From the NCBI RefSeq assembly GCF_003111665.1, contig NZ_CP022188.1, positions 3,224,001 through 3,288,000 on the forward strand: DNA of 64,000 bases, in the 5' to 3' direction. A program made the position numbers and the translations under genes. The notes below the pieces were generated by a model. The model saw only the letters and a list, made by a program, of their open reading frames with translations. It made no database searches and had not been told where the DNA came from. Source of the stretch: Parazoarcus communis (GTDB lineage: Bacteria > Pseudomonadota > Gammaproteobacteria > Burkholderiales > Rhodocyclaceae). This document shows, in pieces, positions 1-10,475 of the stretch (its first letter is position 1; every line of letters begins with the position of its first letter).

Positions 1-1902
<1,902 letters not shown>

Positions 1903-2224
1903 GGCTCAACTTCCTTTGATGGTCCGCACGGGCGGCGTGCGGTGCGAGTCGGTATTGGGGCGGGTGGCGTGGAGGTCAGTTTAGTGTGCTGATTCGATGA
2001 ACAAATTGTCCTAGTCCACTTGGCGGCAATTCGCATCGGCAGCACTTGCGACGGGCGAGGGTCTGCCCGCCTGTCGCCCCGGCGTAGCAAAGCCGCAGCG
2101 CGGGTGTGGGGGCGTCGCCCCCTGTCGTGATGGAATCACTATAAATTCAGTGCTGCGTTGGCTTGTTGCCAAATGAGCAGTGAAGGTGCTTAAATGCGCA
2201 ATAAAGAAAACGGTGAGGGGATTT
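1903..2224. promoter_or_regulatory. Divergent control region between mdeB-like and Lrp genes
   Basis: This stretch of about 320 bases separates two divergent genes and contains no credible ORF. It should hold both promoters and, by analogy with other Lrp-family genes, the binding sites of the adjacent regulator. The stretch from about 1980 to 2015 is noticeably AT-richer than its surroundings. I could not pick out a convincing promoter or palindrome. Confidence 0.4.
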
Positions 2225-2713
2225 GTGCGCAATAAACGAAATGCCGTGGACATCGACGCGACCGACGTCGCTTTGCTCAACCGATTGCAGTCCGATGCGC
2301 GCATCACGAACGTAGCCCTTGCCGAGAGCGCCCATCTTTCGCCCGCGCCCTGCCTGCGCCGGGTGCGTGACCTGGAGACTGCGGGCGTGATTCGGGGTTA
2401 TGTGACCTTGCTCGATCCGGAAGCCGTCGGACTGGATATCTCCATGTTCATCCAGGTGAGCCTGGAGAAGCAGATCGGCAGCGCGCTGCGGGTCTTTGAA
2501 GAGACCATCGACAGCTATCCCGAGGTGATGGAGTGTTATCTCATGACCGGCGATTCGGACTATCTGCTGCGGGTGGTGGCGCCGGATCTCAAGGCGCTGC
2601 AGAGCTTCATCGTCGACCGGCTGGCGCGTATTCCGCACGTCTCGAACATTCGCTCGAGCATGACGCTCAAGCAGGTCAAGTACAAGACGGCTCTGCCGAT
2701 CGACCTCGCCTGA
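2225..2713 (+). CDS. Lrp/AsnC-family transcriptional regulator (MdeR-like by context)
   Basis: This 162-residue protein has the Lrp/AsnC layout. An N-terminal winged helix-turn-helix (about residues 9-65, including the LPxxxCxxRVRxLExxG-type recognition region) is followed by a RAM ligand-sensing domain (about 75-150). I chose the GTG start at 2225 because GAGGGG lies five bases upstream. An ATG 45 bases further upstream would add a basic tail not typical of the family, and the GTG at 2246 has no good ribosome site. It is divergent from the E1 gene, as expected for a local regulator sensing an amino acid. AsnC/Lrp regulators also accompany some ectoine catabolic clusters (DoeX in Halomonas), so it might instead serve that pathway. 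Confidence 0.88.
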   Translation: MRNKRNAVDIDATDVALLNRLQSDARITNVALAESAHLSPAPCLRRVRDLETAGVIRGYVTLLDPEAVGLDISMFIQVSLEKQIGSALRVFEETIDSYPEVMECYLMTGDSDYLLRVVAPDLKALQSFIVDRLARIPHVSNIRSSMTLKQVKYKTALPIDLA

Positions 2714-2736
2714 GCACCACCGGGACGCGAAGAAGA

Positions 2737-2758
2737 ACGGCGACCCTAGGGTCGCCGT
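2737..2758. terminator. Perfect hairpin between convergent genes
   Basis: A 10-base-pair perfect stem (acggcgaccc / gggtcgccgt) with a two-base loop lies between the convergent Lrp gene and lpdA. It lacks a long T-run on either strand, so it may be a weak bidirectional terminator or a transcript-end stabiliser. Confidence 0.5.
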
Positions 2759-2779
2759 CCAATCGAAACAATGAGCGCT

Positions 2780-4564
2780 TCAGAGGGCTTGTTTCTTGCG
2801 CGCGGGAGGCACGTCGGTGCAGCTGCCGTGAGCGACCTCCGCGGCCATGCCGACGGTTTCGCCCAGGGTCGGGTGCGGGTGGATGGTCTTGCCTATATCC
2901 AGCGCATCGGCGCCCATCTCGATCGCCAGGCAGACCTCGCCGATCAGATCGCCAGCATGGGTGCCGACGATGCCACCGCCGATGATGCGATGGGTTTCGG
3001 CGTCGAACAGCAGCTTGGTGAAGCCTTCGTCACGGCCATTGGCAATCGCCCGGCCGCTGGCTGCCCACGGGAACAGGCCTTTTTCGTACTTGATGCCCTG
3101 CACCTTGGCCTGCTCTTCGGTCAGACCCGCCCATGCCACTTCCGGGTCGGTGTACGCAACCGAGGGGATCTGCATCGGGTCAAACGAGGCCTTGTGTCCC
3201 GCCGCGACTTCGGCCGCCACGTGGGCCTCGTGCGCTGCCTTGTGCGCAAGCATCGGTTGGCCGACGACATCGCCGATGGCGAAGATGTGCGGCACGTTGG
3301 TGCGCATCTGGTTGTCGACCGGGATGAAGCCACGATCGCTCACGATCACCCCGGCCCTGTCGGCCGAGATCTTCTTGCCGTTCGGGCTGCGGCCGACCGC
3401 AACCAGCACCAGGTCGTAGCACTGCGCCTCGGCGGGTGCCTTCTCGCCTTCGAACCTGACCCAGATGCCGTCTTCCTTGGCCTCTGCGCCAACGGTCCTG
3501 GTCTTGAGCATGACCTTGTCGAAGCGGTGTGCGTTCTTCTTCTCCCACACCTTCACCAGGTCGCGGTCTGCTCCCTGCATCAGGCCGTCCATCATCTCGA
3601 CGACATCGATGCGGGCACCGAGTGAGGAATACACGGTAGCCATTTCGAGGCCGATGATGCCGCCACCGATGACCAGCATGCGCTTGGGCACCTGATGCAG
3701 TTCGAGCGCACCGGTGGAGTCAATCACGCGCGGATCCTGCGGCATGAAGGGCAGGCCGACGACCTGCGAACCGGCCGCAATGATGCACTGCTTGAACCTG
3801 ACCACCTTCTTTTCGCCGGTCTTGGCCTGCGCCGTGCCGGTGGTGCATTCAACTTCGATATGGTTCGGGTCGAGGAAGAAGCCGAAACCGCGCACGGTCT
3901 CGACCTTGCGTGCCTTGGCCATGCCAGCCAGGCCGCCGGTCAGCTTGCCGACGACCTTTTCCTTGTGTCCGCGCAGCGTGTCGATATCGATCTTCGGCGT
4001 GCCGAAATCGATGCCGAGGTCGGCAAAGTGGCTGGCTTCGTCCATCACGTTGGCCACGTGCAGCAGCGCCTTGGACGGGATGCAGCCTACGTTGAGGCAT
4101 ACGCCACCCAGGGCGGCGTAGCGCTCGACGATGACTGTCTTCAGGCCGAGATCAGCAGCACGGAAGGCTGCCGAGTAGCCACCCGGGCCGGCACCGAGCA
4201 CCAGCATGTCGCACTCGATGTCGGCTTCGCCGGCGTGGCTGGAAGCGCGCGGGGCCGTTACCGCAGCCGCTGTGGGCGCAGCCGGGATCGTGTCCGGGGG
4301 CGGGGCTGCAGCGGGGGCGGCATCTGCCGCCTCCAGCTTCAGCAGTACAGCGCCTTCGCCGACCTTGTCGCCAAGCCTGACCAGCACCTCGGTGACGATG
4401 CCGGCGGCCGGCGAGGGGACGTCCATCGTCGCCTTGTCGGACTCAAGCGTGCAGATTGCGTCGTCGACAGCGAGGGTGTCGCCTTCCTTCACGAACAGTT
4501 CAATGAGCGGCACCGAGTCGAAATCGCCGATGTCGGGCACCTTGATGTCAATGATCTGGCTCAT
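2780..4564 (-). CDS. lpdA: Dihydrolipoyl dehydrogenase (E3) with N-terminal lipoyl domain
   Basis: This E3 flavoprotein reoxidises dihydrolipoyl groups of 2-oxoacid dehydrogenase complexes using NAD+. The 594-residue protein starts with a lipoyl domain (lipoyl-lysine K44 in ESDKATMDVP), then an Ala/Pro linker (about 80-110), then the FAD-binding GAGPGG (124-129) and the redox disulfide C156/C161 in CLNVGC. The C-terminal dimerisation domain carries the HPHPT active-site histidine region. Betaproteobacterial Lpd proteins of PDH complexes commonly carry such a lipoyl arm. It lies 77 bases after the PLP-enzyme gene and faces the same way as the ectoine genes. A dedicated E3 for the neighbouring E1 is the likely role, and the E2 gene may lie beyond the left edge. 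Confidence 0.95.
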   Translation of the reverse strand: MSQIIDIKVPDIGDFDSVPLIELFVKEGDTLAVDDAICTLESDKATMDVPSPAAGIVTEVLVRLGDKVGEGAVLLKLEAADAAPAAAPPPDTIPAAPTAAAVTAPRASSHAGEADIECDMLVLGAGPGGYSAAFRAADLGLKTVIVERYAALGGVCLNVGCIPSKALLHVANVMDEASHFADLGIDFGTPKIDIDTLRGHKEKVVGKLTGGLAGMAKARKVETVRGFGFFLDPNHIEVECTTGTAQAKTGEKKVVRFKQCIIAAGSQVVGLPFMPQDPRVIDSTGALELHQVPKRMLVIGGGIIGLEMATVYSSLGARIDVVEMMDGLMQGADRDLVKVWEKKNAHRFDKVMLKTRTVGAEAKEDGIWVRFEGEKAPAEAQCYDLVLVAVGRSPNGKKISADRAGVIVSDRGFIPVDNQMRTNVPHIFAIGDVVGQPMLAHKAAHEAHVAAEVAAGHKASFDPMQIPSVAYTDPEVAWAGLTEEQAKVQGIKYEKGLFPWAASGRAIANGRDEGFTKLLFDAETHRIIGGGIVGTHAGDLIGEVCLAIEMGADALDIGKTIHPHPTLGETVGMAAEVAHGSCTDVPPARKKQAL

Positions 4565-4641
4565 GCATGCTCCTGCGCCGCCGGCCCCTGGCGGGGCGGC
4601 GGTCTTGTCGTGGAAATGAGGGACGAGCGTGGGGGGGCGAG

Positions 4642-5820
4642 TCAGATCTTCGCCAGCGCCTGCTCGAGGTCGGCGACAAGGTCGTCACCGTTCTCGATGC
4701 CGGCCGAGTAGCGGATGAGGCTCTCGGGGATGCCGGCGTTGGCGCGTTCCTGCTCGGTCAGCTCGACGTGGCTGGTGGTGCGCGGCGGGCCGACGAGCGT
4801 GCCGACCGAACCCAGGCTTGCGGCCTTGTGCGCGTACTTGAGGTTTTCCAGCAAGGTCACCACGTTCTCAAAGCCGCCCTTCAGGGAGAAGCTCAGCATG
4901 CCGCCAAAGCCGCTCATTTGCTTCTTGGCGATGGCGTGGTTCAGGTGCGTTTCCAGACCGGGGTAGTAGACCTGGTCGACCTTCGGGTGCTGCGACAGGA
5001 AGGTGGCGACCTTCATCGCGTTTTCGTTGTGGCGCGCGATGCGCAGCTCCAGCGTCTTCATTCCGCGCAGGATCATGTACGCCGACTGCGGGTGAAGGGT
5101 GGCGCCGGTGATCTCGCGATAATGAAAGATCTGGTCGATCAGTTCCTTCTTGCCCACCGCCAGTCCGCCCATGACGTCCGAGTGACCGTTGAGGTACTTG
5201 GTGGCGCTGTAGACGACGATGTCGGCGCCCAGGCTGATCGGGCGCTGGTTGATCGGCGTGGCGAAGGTGTTGTCGACCACGACGATGGCGCCGTTCTCGT
5301 GTGCCACTTTCGCCAGGCGCTCGATGTCGACGATCTTCAGCGTCGGGTTGGTCGGGGTCTCGAGGTAAAGGACCTTGCAGCCCTTCTTCACCTCGCGCTC
5401 GATGGCCTCGAAGTCGCTGGTGTCGACCATGCAAACATCAACTTTCAGGTCCGGCAGGAACTTGATGAAGATCTTGTTCGAGCCGCCGTAGGTATCCTTG
5501 ATTGCCACCACGCGGTCGCCCGGGGCGAGCAGCGCGAACAGCGTGTTACTGATCGCTGCCATGCCAGTGGAGAAGCTGGTGGCTTCCTCGCCGCCGTCCA
5601 TGATGCGGATCTTTTCTTCGAGCGGGCGCACTGTGGGGTTGGTGTTACGCGAGTAGATGTGGCCCTTCTTCTTGCCCATTCCGACCTGGTGCCATTCGTC
5701 CATGTCGTCATAGCCGAAGGTGACCGAGTTATAGACCGGCAGGCAGATGGCGCCCTCGGCGAAAAGGTGTTCTTCGCCAGCCCATACTGCGCCGGTGCCT
5801 GCATTCTTGAATCCGCTCAT
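4642..5820 (-). CDS. Cys/Met metabolism PLP-dependent enzyme (cystathionine gamma-synthase family)
   Basis: This 392-residue fold-type-I PLP enzyme belongs to the family of cystathionine gamma-synthase, cystathionine gamma-lyase and methionine gamma-lyase. Visible landmarks are the YSRNTNPT region (56-63), the STGMAAI phosphate site (about 84-90), D183 in VVDNT and the PLP lysine K208 in SATKYLNGH. Methionine gamma-lyases carry a catalytic Cys after the conserved Tyr-Gly (C116 in P. putida). Here the matching position is Gly113, so classic methionine gamma-lyase activity is doubtful. A gamma-lyase of the family would yield 2-oxobutyrate, a plausible substrate for the nearby E1. Exact substrate and direction (synthase, lyase or sulfhydrylase) cannot be set from sequence. 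Confidence 0.85.
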   Translation of the reverse strand: MSGFKNAGTGAVWAGEEHLFAEGAICLPVYNSVTFGYDDMDEWHQVGMGKKKGHIYSRNTNPTVRPLEEKIRIMDGGEEATSFSTGMAAISNTLFALLAPGDRVVAIKDTYGGSNKIFIKFLPDLKVDVCMVDTSDFEAIEREVKKGCKVLYLETPTNPTLKIVDIERLAKVAHENGAIVVVDNTFATPINQRPISLGADIVVYSATKYLNGHSDVMGGLAVGKKELIDQIFHYREITGATLHPQSAYMILRGMKTLELRIARHNENAMKVATFLSQHPKVDQVYYPGLETHLNHAIAKKQMSGFGGMLSFSLKGGFENVVTLLENLKYAHKAASLGSVGTLVGPPRTTSHVELTEQERANAGIPESLIRYSAGIENGDDLVADLEQALAKI

Positions 5821-5865
5821 GGTTGTTTCTCCTTGGGGTGTGTTTCGGGTGCGCTTGAGGATTGT

Positions 5866-6858
5866 TCAAGCAACAATGTCGGCGACCACCGCAAGGGTGT
5901 CGCCGCGGCCGATGAGGCCGGGGAAGTGGCGCGCCGCAAGCGTGCCGCTGCGGCGTGCGCGGTACTCGATGGGGGGCTCGCCGGTACGGTTCACGTCATG
6001 AACGCGTGCGATCACCTCGTCGCGCTCGACGTGATCGCCGAGGTCGCGGCACATCTCGAGCAGGCCGTCGTGCACGCTGGTCACGTAGCAGTCACCGTCG
6101 GGCATGTCGAGGGTCGTGCTCTCTTTGCGTTCGATGTGTCCTGCGCAGATGCCGGCGTGGATCAGGAACTGGCGCACGCCGCGGTCGGCGATCGCGATGC
6201 TCCGGGCAGTCGCGCTGCCGCCGCCACCGAGTTCGGTCGAGACGAAGACCTTGCCAGCCGACTCCGCGGCGGTGTCGAACATGCCAACGCTGTCGAGTTC
6301 GAGCAGACGCATCGAGTACGGTGCGTTGAAGGCCTGCATCGCGGCCTCGCAACGTTCCTGCTGTCCCTTGTCCTCAAGGACGTGGATGGCCGCGAAGGGC
6401 ACGAAATCCAGTGTCTTGCCGCCAGAGTGGATGTCCAGCACGTAGTCGGCGAGGGGCAGCAGATGGCGCTGCACGTAGTCGGCGATCTTCTCGGTGATCG
6501 TACCGTCCGGCCTGCCCGGAAAGCTGCGGTTGAGGTTGCCGCGGTCGATTGGCGACGTACGCGTGCCGGCAAGAAAGGCGGGGTAGTTCATGTAGGGCAC
6601 GATGATCACGCGGCCACGCACATCGTCGGCCGAGAGCGTCGTCGCGAGCTTGGTCAGCGCGACCGGGCCCTCGTACTCGTCGCCGTGGTTGCCGCCGGTC
6701 AGAAGCGCGGTGGGGCCATCGCCATTGCGGATCACCGTGACCGGAATCATCACTGCGCCCCATGCGGCGGTGTCGCGCGAGTAGGGCAGCTTCAGAAAGC
6801 CGTGCTGCACCCCGTCGCGAGCGAAATCGACGGAGGTGCTGATCGGAGAGGGTTTCAT
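5866..6858 (-). CDS. doeB: N-alpha-acetyl-L-2,4-diaminobutyrate deacetylase (DoeB/EutE)
   Basis: This 330-residue protein belongs to the succinylglutamate desuccinylase/aspartoacylase zinc-hydrolase family. In ectoine breakdown DoeB removes acetyl from N-alpha-acetyl-diaminobutyrate, the product of ectoine hydrolase, releasing diaminobutyrate. The zinc signature GGNHGDEYEG lies near residue 67, and the later zinc histidine is in LDIHSGG. The ATG at 6858 was chosen over an in-frame upstream ATG because AAGGAGTG precedes it at suitable distance. It starts five bases after the upstream ectoine hydrolase gene ends, so the two are surely co-transcribed. The family also contains aspartoacylases; the ectoine role rests on both sequence style and context. 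Confidence 0.92.
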   Translation of the reverse strand: MKPSPISTSVDFARDGVQHGFLKLPYSRDTAAWGAVMIPVTVIRNGDGPTALLTGGNHGDEYEGPVALTKLATTLSADDVRGRVIIVPYMNYPAFLAGTRTSPIDRGNLNRSFPGRPDGTITEKIADYVQRHLLPLADYVLDIHSGGKTLDFVPFAAIHVLEDKGQQERCEAAMQAFNAPYSMRLLELDSVGMFDTAAESAGKVFVSTELGGGGSATARSIAIADRGVRQFLIHAGICAGHIERKESTTLDMPDGDCYVTSVHDGLLEMCRDLGDHVERDEVIARVHDVNRTGEPPIEYRARRSGTLAARHFPGLIGRGDTLAVVADIVA

Positions 6859-6863
6859 TGCGC

Positions 6864-8051
6864 TCACTCCTTGACGAAAAGTTTGCGCGGCGTGTTGCAC
6901 AGGGTTTCGACGCCGGTGTCGGTGATGAGGATGCTCTCGGTGATCTCGAGCCCCCAGTCGTCCTCCCAGATGCCGGGCATGAAGTGAAAGGTCATGCCGG
7001 GTTCAAGCTCGGTACGGTCGCCGGGTCTGAGACTCATCGTGCGCTCGCCCCAGTCGGGCGGATAACTCGCGCCGATCGGGTAGCCGCAGCGGCTGTTCTT
7101 CTCGATGCCGTAGCTCTTGAGCACCTTGAAGAAGGCGTTGGCGATGTGCTCGCAGGTGTTGCCGGGGCGCGCAGCGTCGAGACCGGCGTGAATGCCTTCG
7201 ACCACGGCTTTCTCGGCTTCGATGAAGTGCTTGGGCGGGCGGCCGAGGAAGACGGTGCGCGACTGCGGGCAGTGGTAGCGGCGGTAGCAGCCGGCGATCT
7301 CGAAGAAGGTGCCGGCACCCGAGCGCATCGGGCTGTCGTCCCAGGTCAGGTGCGGTGCGGCGGCGTCGGCCCCGGTGGGCAGCAGCGGCACGATGGCCGG
7401 GTAGTCGCCGCCGTGGCCGTCAGCGCCTTCGATGCCGGCGGCGTAGATGCGGGCGACAAGCTCGTTCTTGCGCATGCCGGGCTCGATGGTGTCGACGATG
7501 GTCTGGTGCATGCGCTCGACGATTTTCGCGGCGATGCGCATGTATTCGATCTCGCGCGGCGATTTCACGGCGCGCTGCCAGTTCACCAGTGCGGTGGCGT
7601 CGACAAGGCTGGCCTGCGGCAGGTTCTTCGCCAGCGACAGGTAGGCGGCGGCGGAGAAGTAGTAGTTGTCGAGCTCGACCCCGATGCGCTTGCCGGCCCA
7701 GCCGCGCGCGGCGATGAGCTCGCTGGCGAGGTAGTCCATCGGGTGGCGCTCGGTCGACTGCACGTAGTGGTCGGGGTAGCGCACGATGTTCTCTGCCGAC
7801 ATATACACGGTGCGGTCGGCGCCGTTGCCGTCCATGCCGCGGCCGTACCAGACCGGATCTCCCTCGGGACCGACGATCACGCACTGGTGTACATAGAAGG
7901 ACCAGCCGTCATAGCCGGTGAGCCAGTACATGTTGGTCGGGTCGGTGACGATCAGCACGTCGATGCCGCGCGCGTCCATTGCAGCGCGGGTTCTGGCGAG
8001 GCGTGCGGCGTATTCGGTGCGCTCGAATGGCAGATTGATGTTCTCGGGCAT
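6864..8051 (-). CDS. doeA: Ectoine hydrolase, copy 1 (DoeA/EutD)
   Basis: This 395-residue member of the M24 (pita-bread) peptidase family opens the ectoine ring to N-acetyl-diaminobutyrate. The N-terminal creatinase-like domain includes PTNMYWLTGYDGW (about 38-50). The C-terminal pita-bread domain carries the GGDYPAIVPLLPTG and FFEIAGCYRRYHCP stretches typical of DoeA. It is the downstream member of a tandem pair. The two copies differ at 26 residues by my reading, 20 of them between residues 65 and 150, and only three after residue 150. Both copies are intact, so each may be functional. An in-frame ATG further upstream lies in the intergenic gap and is unlikely to be the start. Confidence 0.93.
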   Translation of the reverse strand: MPENINLPFERTEYAARLARTRAAMDARGIDVLIVTDPTNMYWLTGYDGWSFYVHQCVIVGPEGDPVWYGRGMDGNGADRTVYMSAENIVRYPDHYVQSTERHPMDYLASELIAARGWAGKRIGVELDNYYFSAAAYLSLAKNLPQASLVDATALVNWQRAVKSPREIEYMRIAAKIVERMHQTIVDTIEPGMRKNELVARIYAAGIEGADGHGGDYPAIVPLLPTGADAAAPHLTWDDSPMRSGAGTFFEIAGCYRRYHCPQSRTVFLGRPPKHFIEAEKAVVEGIHAGLDAARPGNTCEHIANAFFKVLKSYGIEKNSRCGYPIGASYPPDWGERTMSLRPGDRTELEPGMTFHFMPGIWEDDWGLEITESILITDTGVETLCNTPRKLFVKE

Positions 8052-8092
8052 GTCCTTGTCCTTTTCCTGGTCGCGGCGGTGGGCTGTCGCGC

Positions 8093-9280
8093 TTATTCCT
8101 TGACGAAGAGTTTTCGCGGCGTGTTGCACAGGGCTTCGACGCCGGTGTTGGTGATGAGGATGCTTTCGGTGATCTCGAGGCCCCAGTCGTCCTCCCAGAT
8201 GCCGGGCATGAAGTGAAAGGTCATGCCGGGTTCAAGCTCGGTACGGTCGCCGGGTCTGAGGCTCATCGTGCGCTCGCCCCAGTCGGGCGGATAACTCGCG
8301 CCGATCGGGTAGCCGCAGCGGCTGTTCTTCTCGATGCCGTAGCTCTTGAGCACCTTGAAGAAGGCGTTGGCGATGTGCTCGCAGGTGTTGCCGGGGCGCG
8401 CAGCGTCGAGACCGGCGTGAATGCCTTCGATCACGGCTTTCTCGGCTTCGATGAAGTGCTTGGGCGGGCGGCCGAGGAAGACGGTGCGCGACTGCGGGCA
8501 GTGGTAGCGGCGGTAGCAGCCGGCGATCTCGAAGAAGGTGCCGGCACCCGAGCGCATCGGGCTGTCGTCCCAGGTCAGGTGCGGTGCGGCGGCGTCGGCC
8601 CCGGTGGGCAGCAGCGGCACGATCGCCGGGTAATCGCCGCCGTGGCCGTCGGCGCCCTCGATGCCGGCGGCGTAGATGCGGGCGACGAGTTCGTTCTTGC
8701 GCATGCCGGGTTCGATGGTGTCGACGATGGTCTGGTGCATGCGCTCGACGATCTTTGCGGCGATGCGCATGTATTCGATCTCGCGCGGCGACTTCACGGC
8801 GCGCTGCCAGTTCACCAGCGCGGTGGCGTCGATGAGGGTGGCCTGCGGCAGGTGCTTGACCAGCGACATGTAGGCGGCGGCGGAGAAGTAGTAGTTGTCG
8901 AGTTCGACGCCGATGCGCTTGCCGGCCCAGCCGCGGTCCGTGATGAGCTCGGCGGCGAGGTAGTCCATCGGGTGGCGCTCGGTCGACTGCACGTAGTGGT
9001 CGGGGTAGCCGACAATGTTCGCTTCGGCGATCCACGCGGTACGGCGCGCGCCGTTTGCATCCTGCCCGCGACCGAACCACACCGGCTCGCCCTCGGGACC
9101 GACGATCACGCACTGGTGCACATAGAAGGACCAGCCGTCGTAGCCCGTCAGCCAGTTCATGTTGGTCGGGTCGGTAACGATCAGTACGTCGATGCCGCGC
9201 GCGTCCATTGCCGCGCGGGTTCTGGCGAGACGGCTGGCGTACTCGGTGCGTTCGAAAGGCAGGTTGATGTGTTCGGGCAT
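8093..9280 (-). CDS. doeA: Ectoine hydrolase, copy 2 (DoeA/EutD)
   Basis: This is the second, upstream copy of the ectoine hydrolase, also 395 residues and with the same M24 pita-bread architecture. Compared with the other copy it reads GEPVWFGRGQDANG where the first has GDPVWYGRGMDGNG, and it has several changes between residues 79 and 91. The region after residue 150 is almost invariant. The 41-base gap between copies and the preserved frames suggest a recent tandem duplication or ongoing gene conversion of the 3' half. One copy could be tuned to hydroxyectoine or a related ring, but that is inference. Confidence 0.93.
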   Translation of the reverse strand: MPEHINLPFERTEYASRLARTRAAMDARGIDVLIVTDPTNMNWLTGYDGWSFYVHQCVIVGPEGEPVWFGRGQDANGARRTAWIAEANIVGYPDHYVQSTERHPMDYLAAELITDRGWAGKRIGVELDNYYFSAAAYMSLVKHLPQATLIDATALVNWQRAVKSPREIEYMRIAAKIVERMHQTIVDTIEPGMRKNELVARIYAAGIEGADGHGGDYPAIVPLLPTGADAAAPHLTWDDSPMRSGAGTFFEIAGCYRRYHCPQSRTVFLGRPPKHFIEAEKAVIEGIHAGLDAARPGNTCEHIANAFFKVLKSYGIEKNSRCGYPIGASYPPDWGERTMSLRPGDRTELEPGMTFHFMPGIWEDDWGLEITESILITNTGVEALCNTPRKLFVKE

Positions 9281-9305
9281 GGGCGCTCTCCGGTCTGGCG
9301 CGGTA

Positions 9306-10295
9306 TCAGGATTCGAATGCGGTGCCATACCCGCCGGCGACGGCCCGCGAGAAGGCGAGGGTCGCAATGGCGGTGTCTTGGGCGCCGGTGCCGGTGAGGT
9401 CGCAGATCGTCACTTCGTCGCGCTGTGTGCGGCCCGGCGTCTGCCCGGCGATGATCTGACCAAGCTCGGGAAAGTGCGCGTCGGCGGCGACGACGCCGGC
9501 CTCGATGGCGTGATGCAGCTCGCCGAGCACGCGCACCTGGGCGAGGCGGTCAGCGACATAGCGTGCTGCGGTCAGCGCGGCGGGGGCGATCTCGTTCTTG
9601 TGTTCGGCATCCGACCCCATCGCGGTGATGTGCAGACCGGGGTGCAGGTGGCGTGCCTCGATCAGCGGCGCATGGCTGGGCGTCGTCGTGATCGCGACGT
9701 CGGCGCCGTCGAGCGCTGCGTCGATGTTTTCGCAGGCGCTCACCGGGAAGCCCAGCGCGTGCGTCATCTCTTCGGCGAAACGCTGTGCGGCCTCGGCGCG
9801 CGGTGCCCACACCGTGGCCGATGTGATTCCGCGTACCAGGGTCAGCGCCTTCAGCTGCAGTCGCGCCTGCTCGCCGGCGCCGATCACGGCGGCACGGCGT
9901 GCATCCTCGCGAGCGAGCCAGCGTGCGGCGACTGCACCTGCGGCCGCCGTTCGCACCATCGTGAGGTAGCCGTTGTCGAGCAGCAGGGCTTCGGGCACGC
10001 CGGTGCGGGCGCTGAGTAGCACCATCATGCCGTTCAGGCTCGGCAGACCCAGTTTCGGGTTGTCGAAGAAGCCCGGACTCATCTTGATCGCGAAGCTGTC
10101 GAGGCCGGGCAGGTAAGCGGTCTTTACATCGACTTCGCCGTTATGCTCCTTGATGTCGAGCCGCAGAATCGGCGGCATCACGACCTTCTCGGTGGCGAGC
10201 AGGCGGAACGCGTTTTCGACACAATCGACTGTGGCCGCGTCGAGAGTGACGCAGGCCCGCAGATCGGATTCGCTCAGCAGAATGACTTTCGACAT
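9306..10295 (-). CDS. eutC: Ornithine cyclodeaminase-family protein EutC
   Basis: This 329-residue protein belongs to the ornithine cyclodeaminase/mu-crystallin family: NAD(P)-binding Rossmann fold with GAGEQARLQLKAL-type signature near residue 133, and a KMSPGFFDN substrate-site stretch near residue 70. In ectoine clusters the EutC member is thought to act, with EutA and EutB, in converting hydroxyectoine towards ectoine. That assignment comes from the literature on marine Alphaproteobacteria and is not independently provable here. The gene is separated from enuR by 180 bases that hold a candidate operator, so it may begin a second transcription unit leading into the hydrolase genes. Confidence 0.88.
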   Translation of the reverse strand: MSKVILLSESDLRACVTLDAATVDCVENAFRLLATEKVVMPPILRLDIKEHNGEVDVKTAYLPGLDSFAIKMSPGFFDNPKLGLPSLNGMMVLLSARTGVPEALLLDNGYLTMVRTAAAGAVAARWLAREDARRAAVIGAGEQARLQLKALTLVRGITSATVWAPRAEAAQRFAEEMTHALGFPVSACENIDAALDGADVAITTTPSHAPLIEARHLHPGLHITAMGSDAEHKNEIAPAALTAARYVADRLAQVRVLGELHHAIEAGVVAADAHFPELGQIIAGQTPGRTQRDEVTICDLTGTGAQDTAIATLAFSRAVAGGYGTAFES

Positions 10296-10382
10296 GCAGC
10301 CCTCTTTTGTCCGGAGAACCCCGGCCGATGCGTCGGGGATTGCGGATCAGTGTAGGAGGGCGGATCGGGGGTTCTGCGTGTC

Positions 10383-10393
10383 CTAGTGCAATG
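10383..10393 (+). promoter_or_regulatory. Candidate EnuR operator upstream of eutC
   Basis: The 11-base word ctagtgcaatg occurs here in the 180-base gap between enuR and eutC, and again exactly at 15788-15798 ahead of uehA. A partial inverted copy lies at 15702-15711. The placement at transcription-unit starts within one pathway suggests a shared regulator site, with EnuR the obvious candidate. Confidence 0.5.
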
Positions 10394-10475
10394 CGGACGA
10401 TATTCCTGTATTGCTGCAGTCAGGTATCGAAATCCGGTCTGACAAGGCGTGCGCCACGGCAGGCCGGAGGCATGC

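Noticed and set aside
4642..5820. Calling the PLP enzyme methionine gamma-lyase (mdeA) outright
   Set aside because: The characteristic cysteine is replaced by glycine, so only the family is reported.
4567..6987. 806-codon open frame on the + strand
   Set aside because: It lies antisense to lpdA, the PLP enzyme and doeB, which are certain. High GC removes stop codons from the opposite frame, and the translated product has no recognisable domain.
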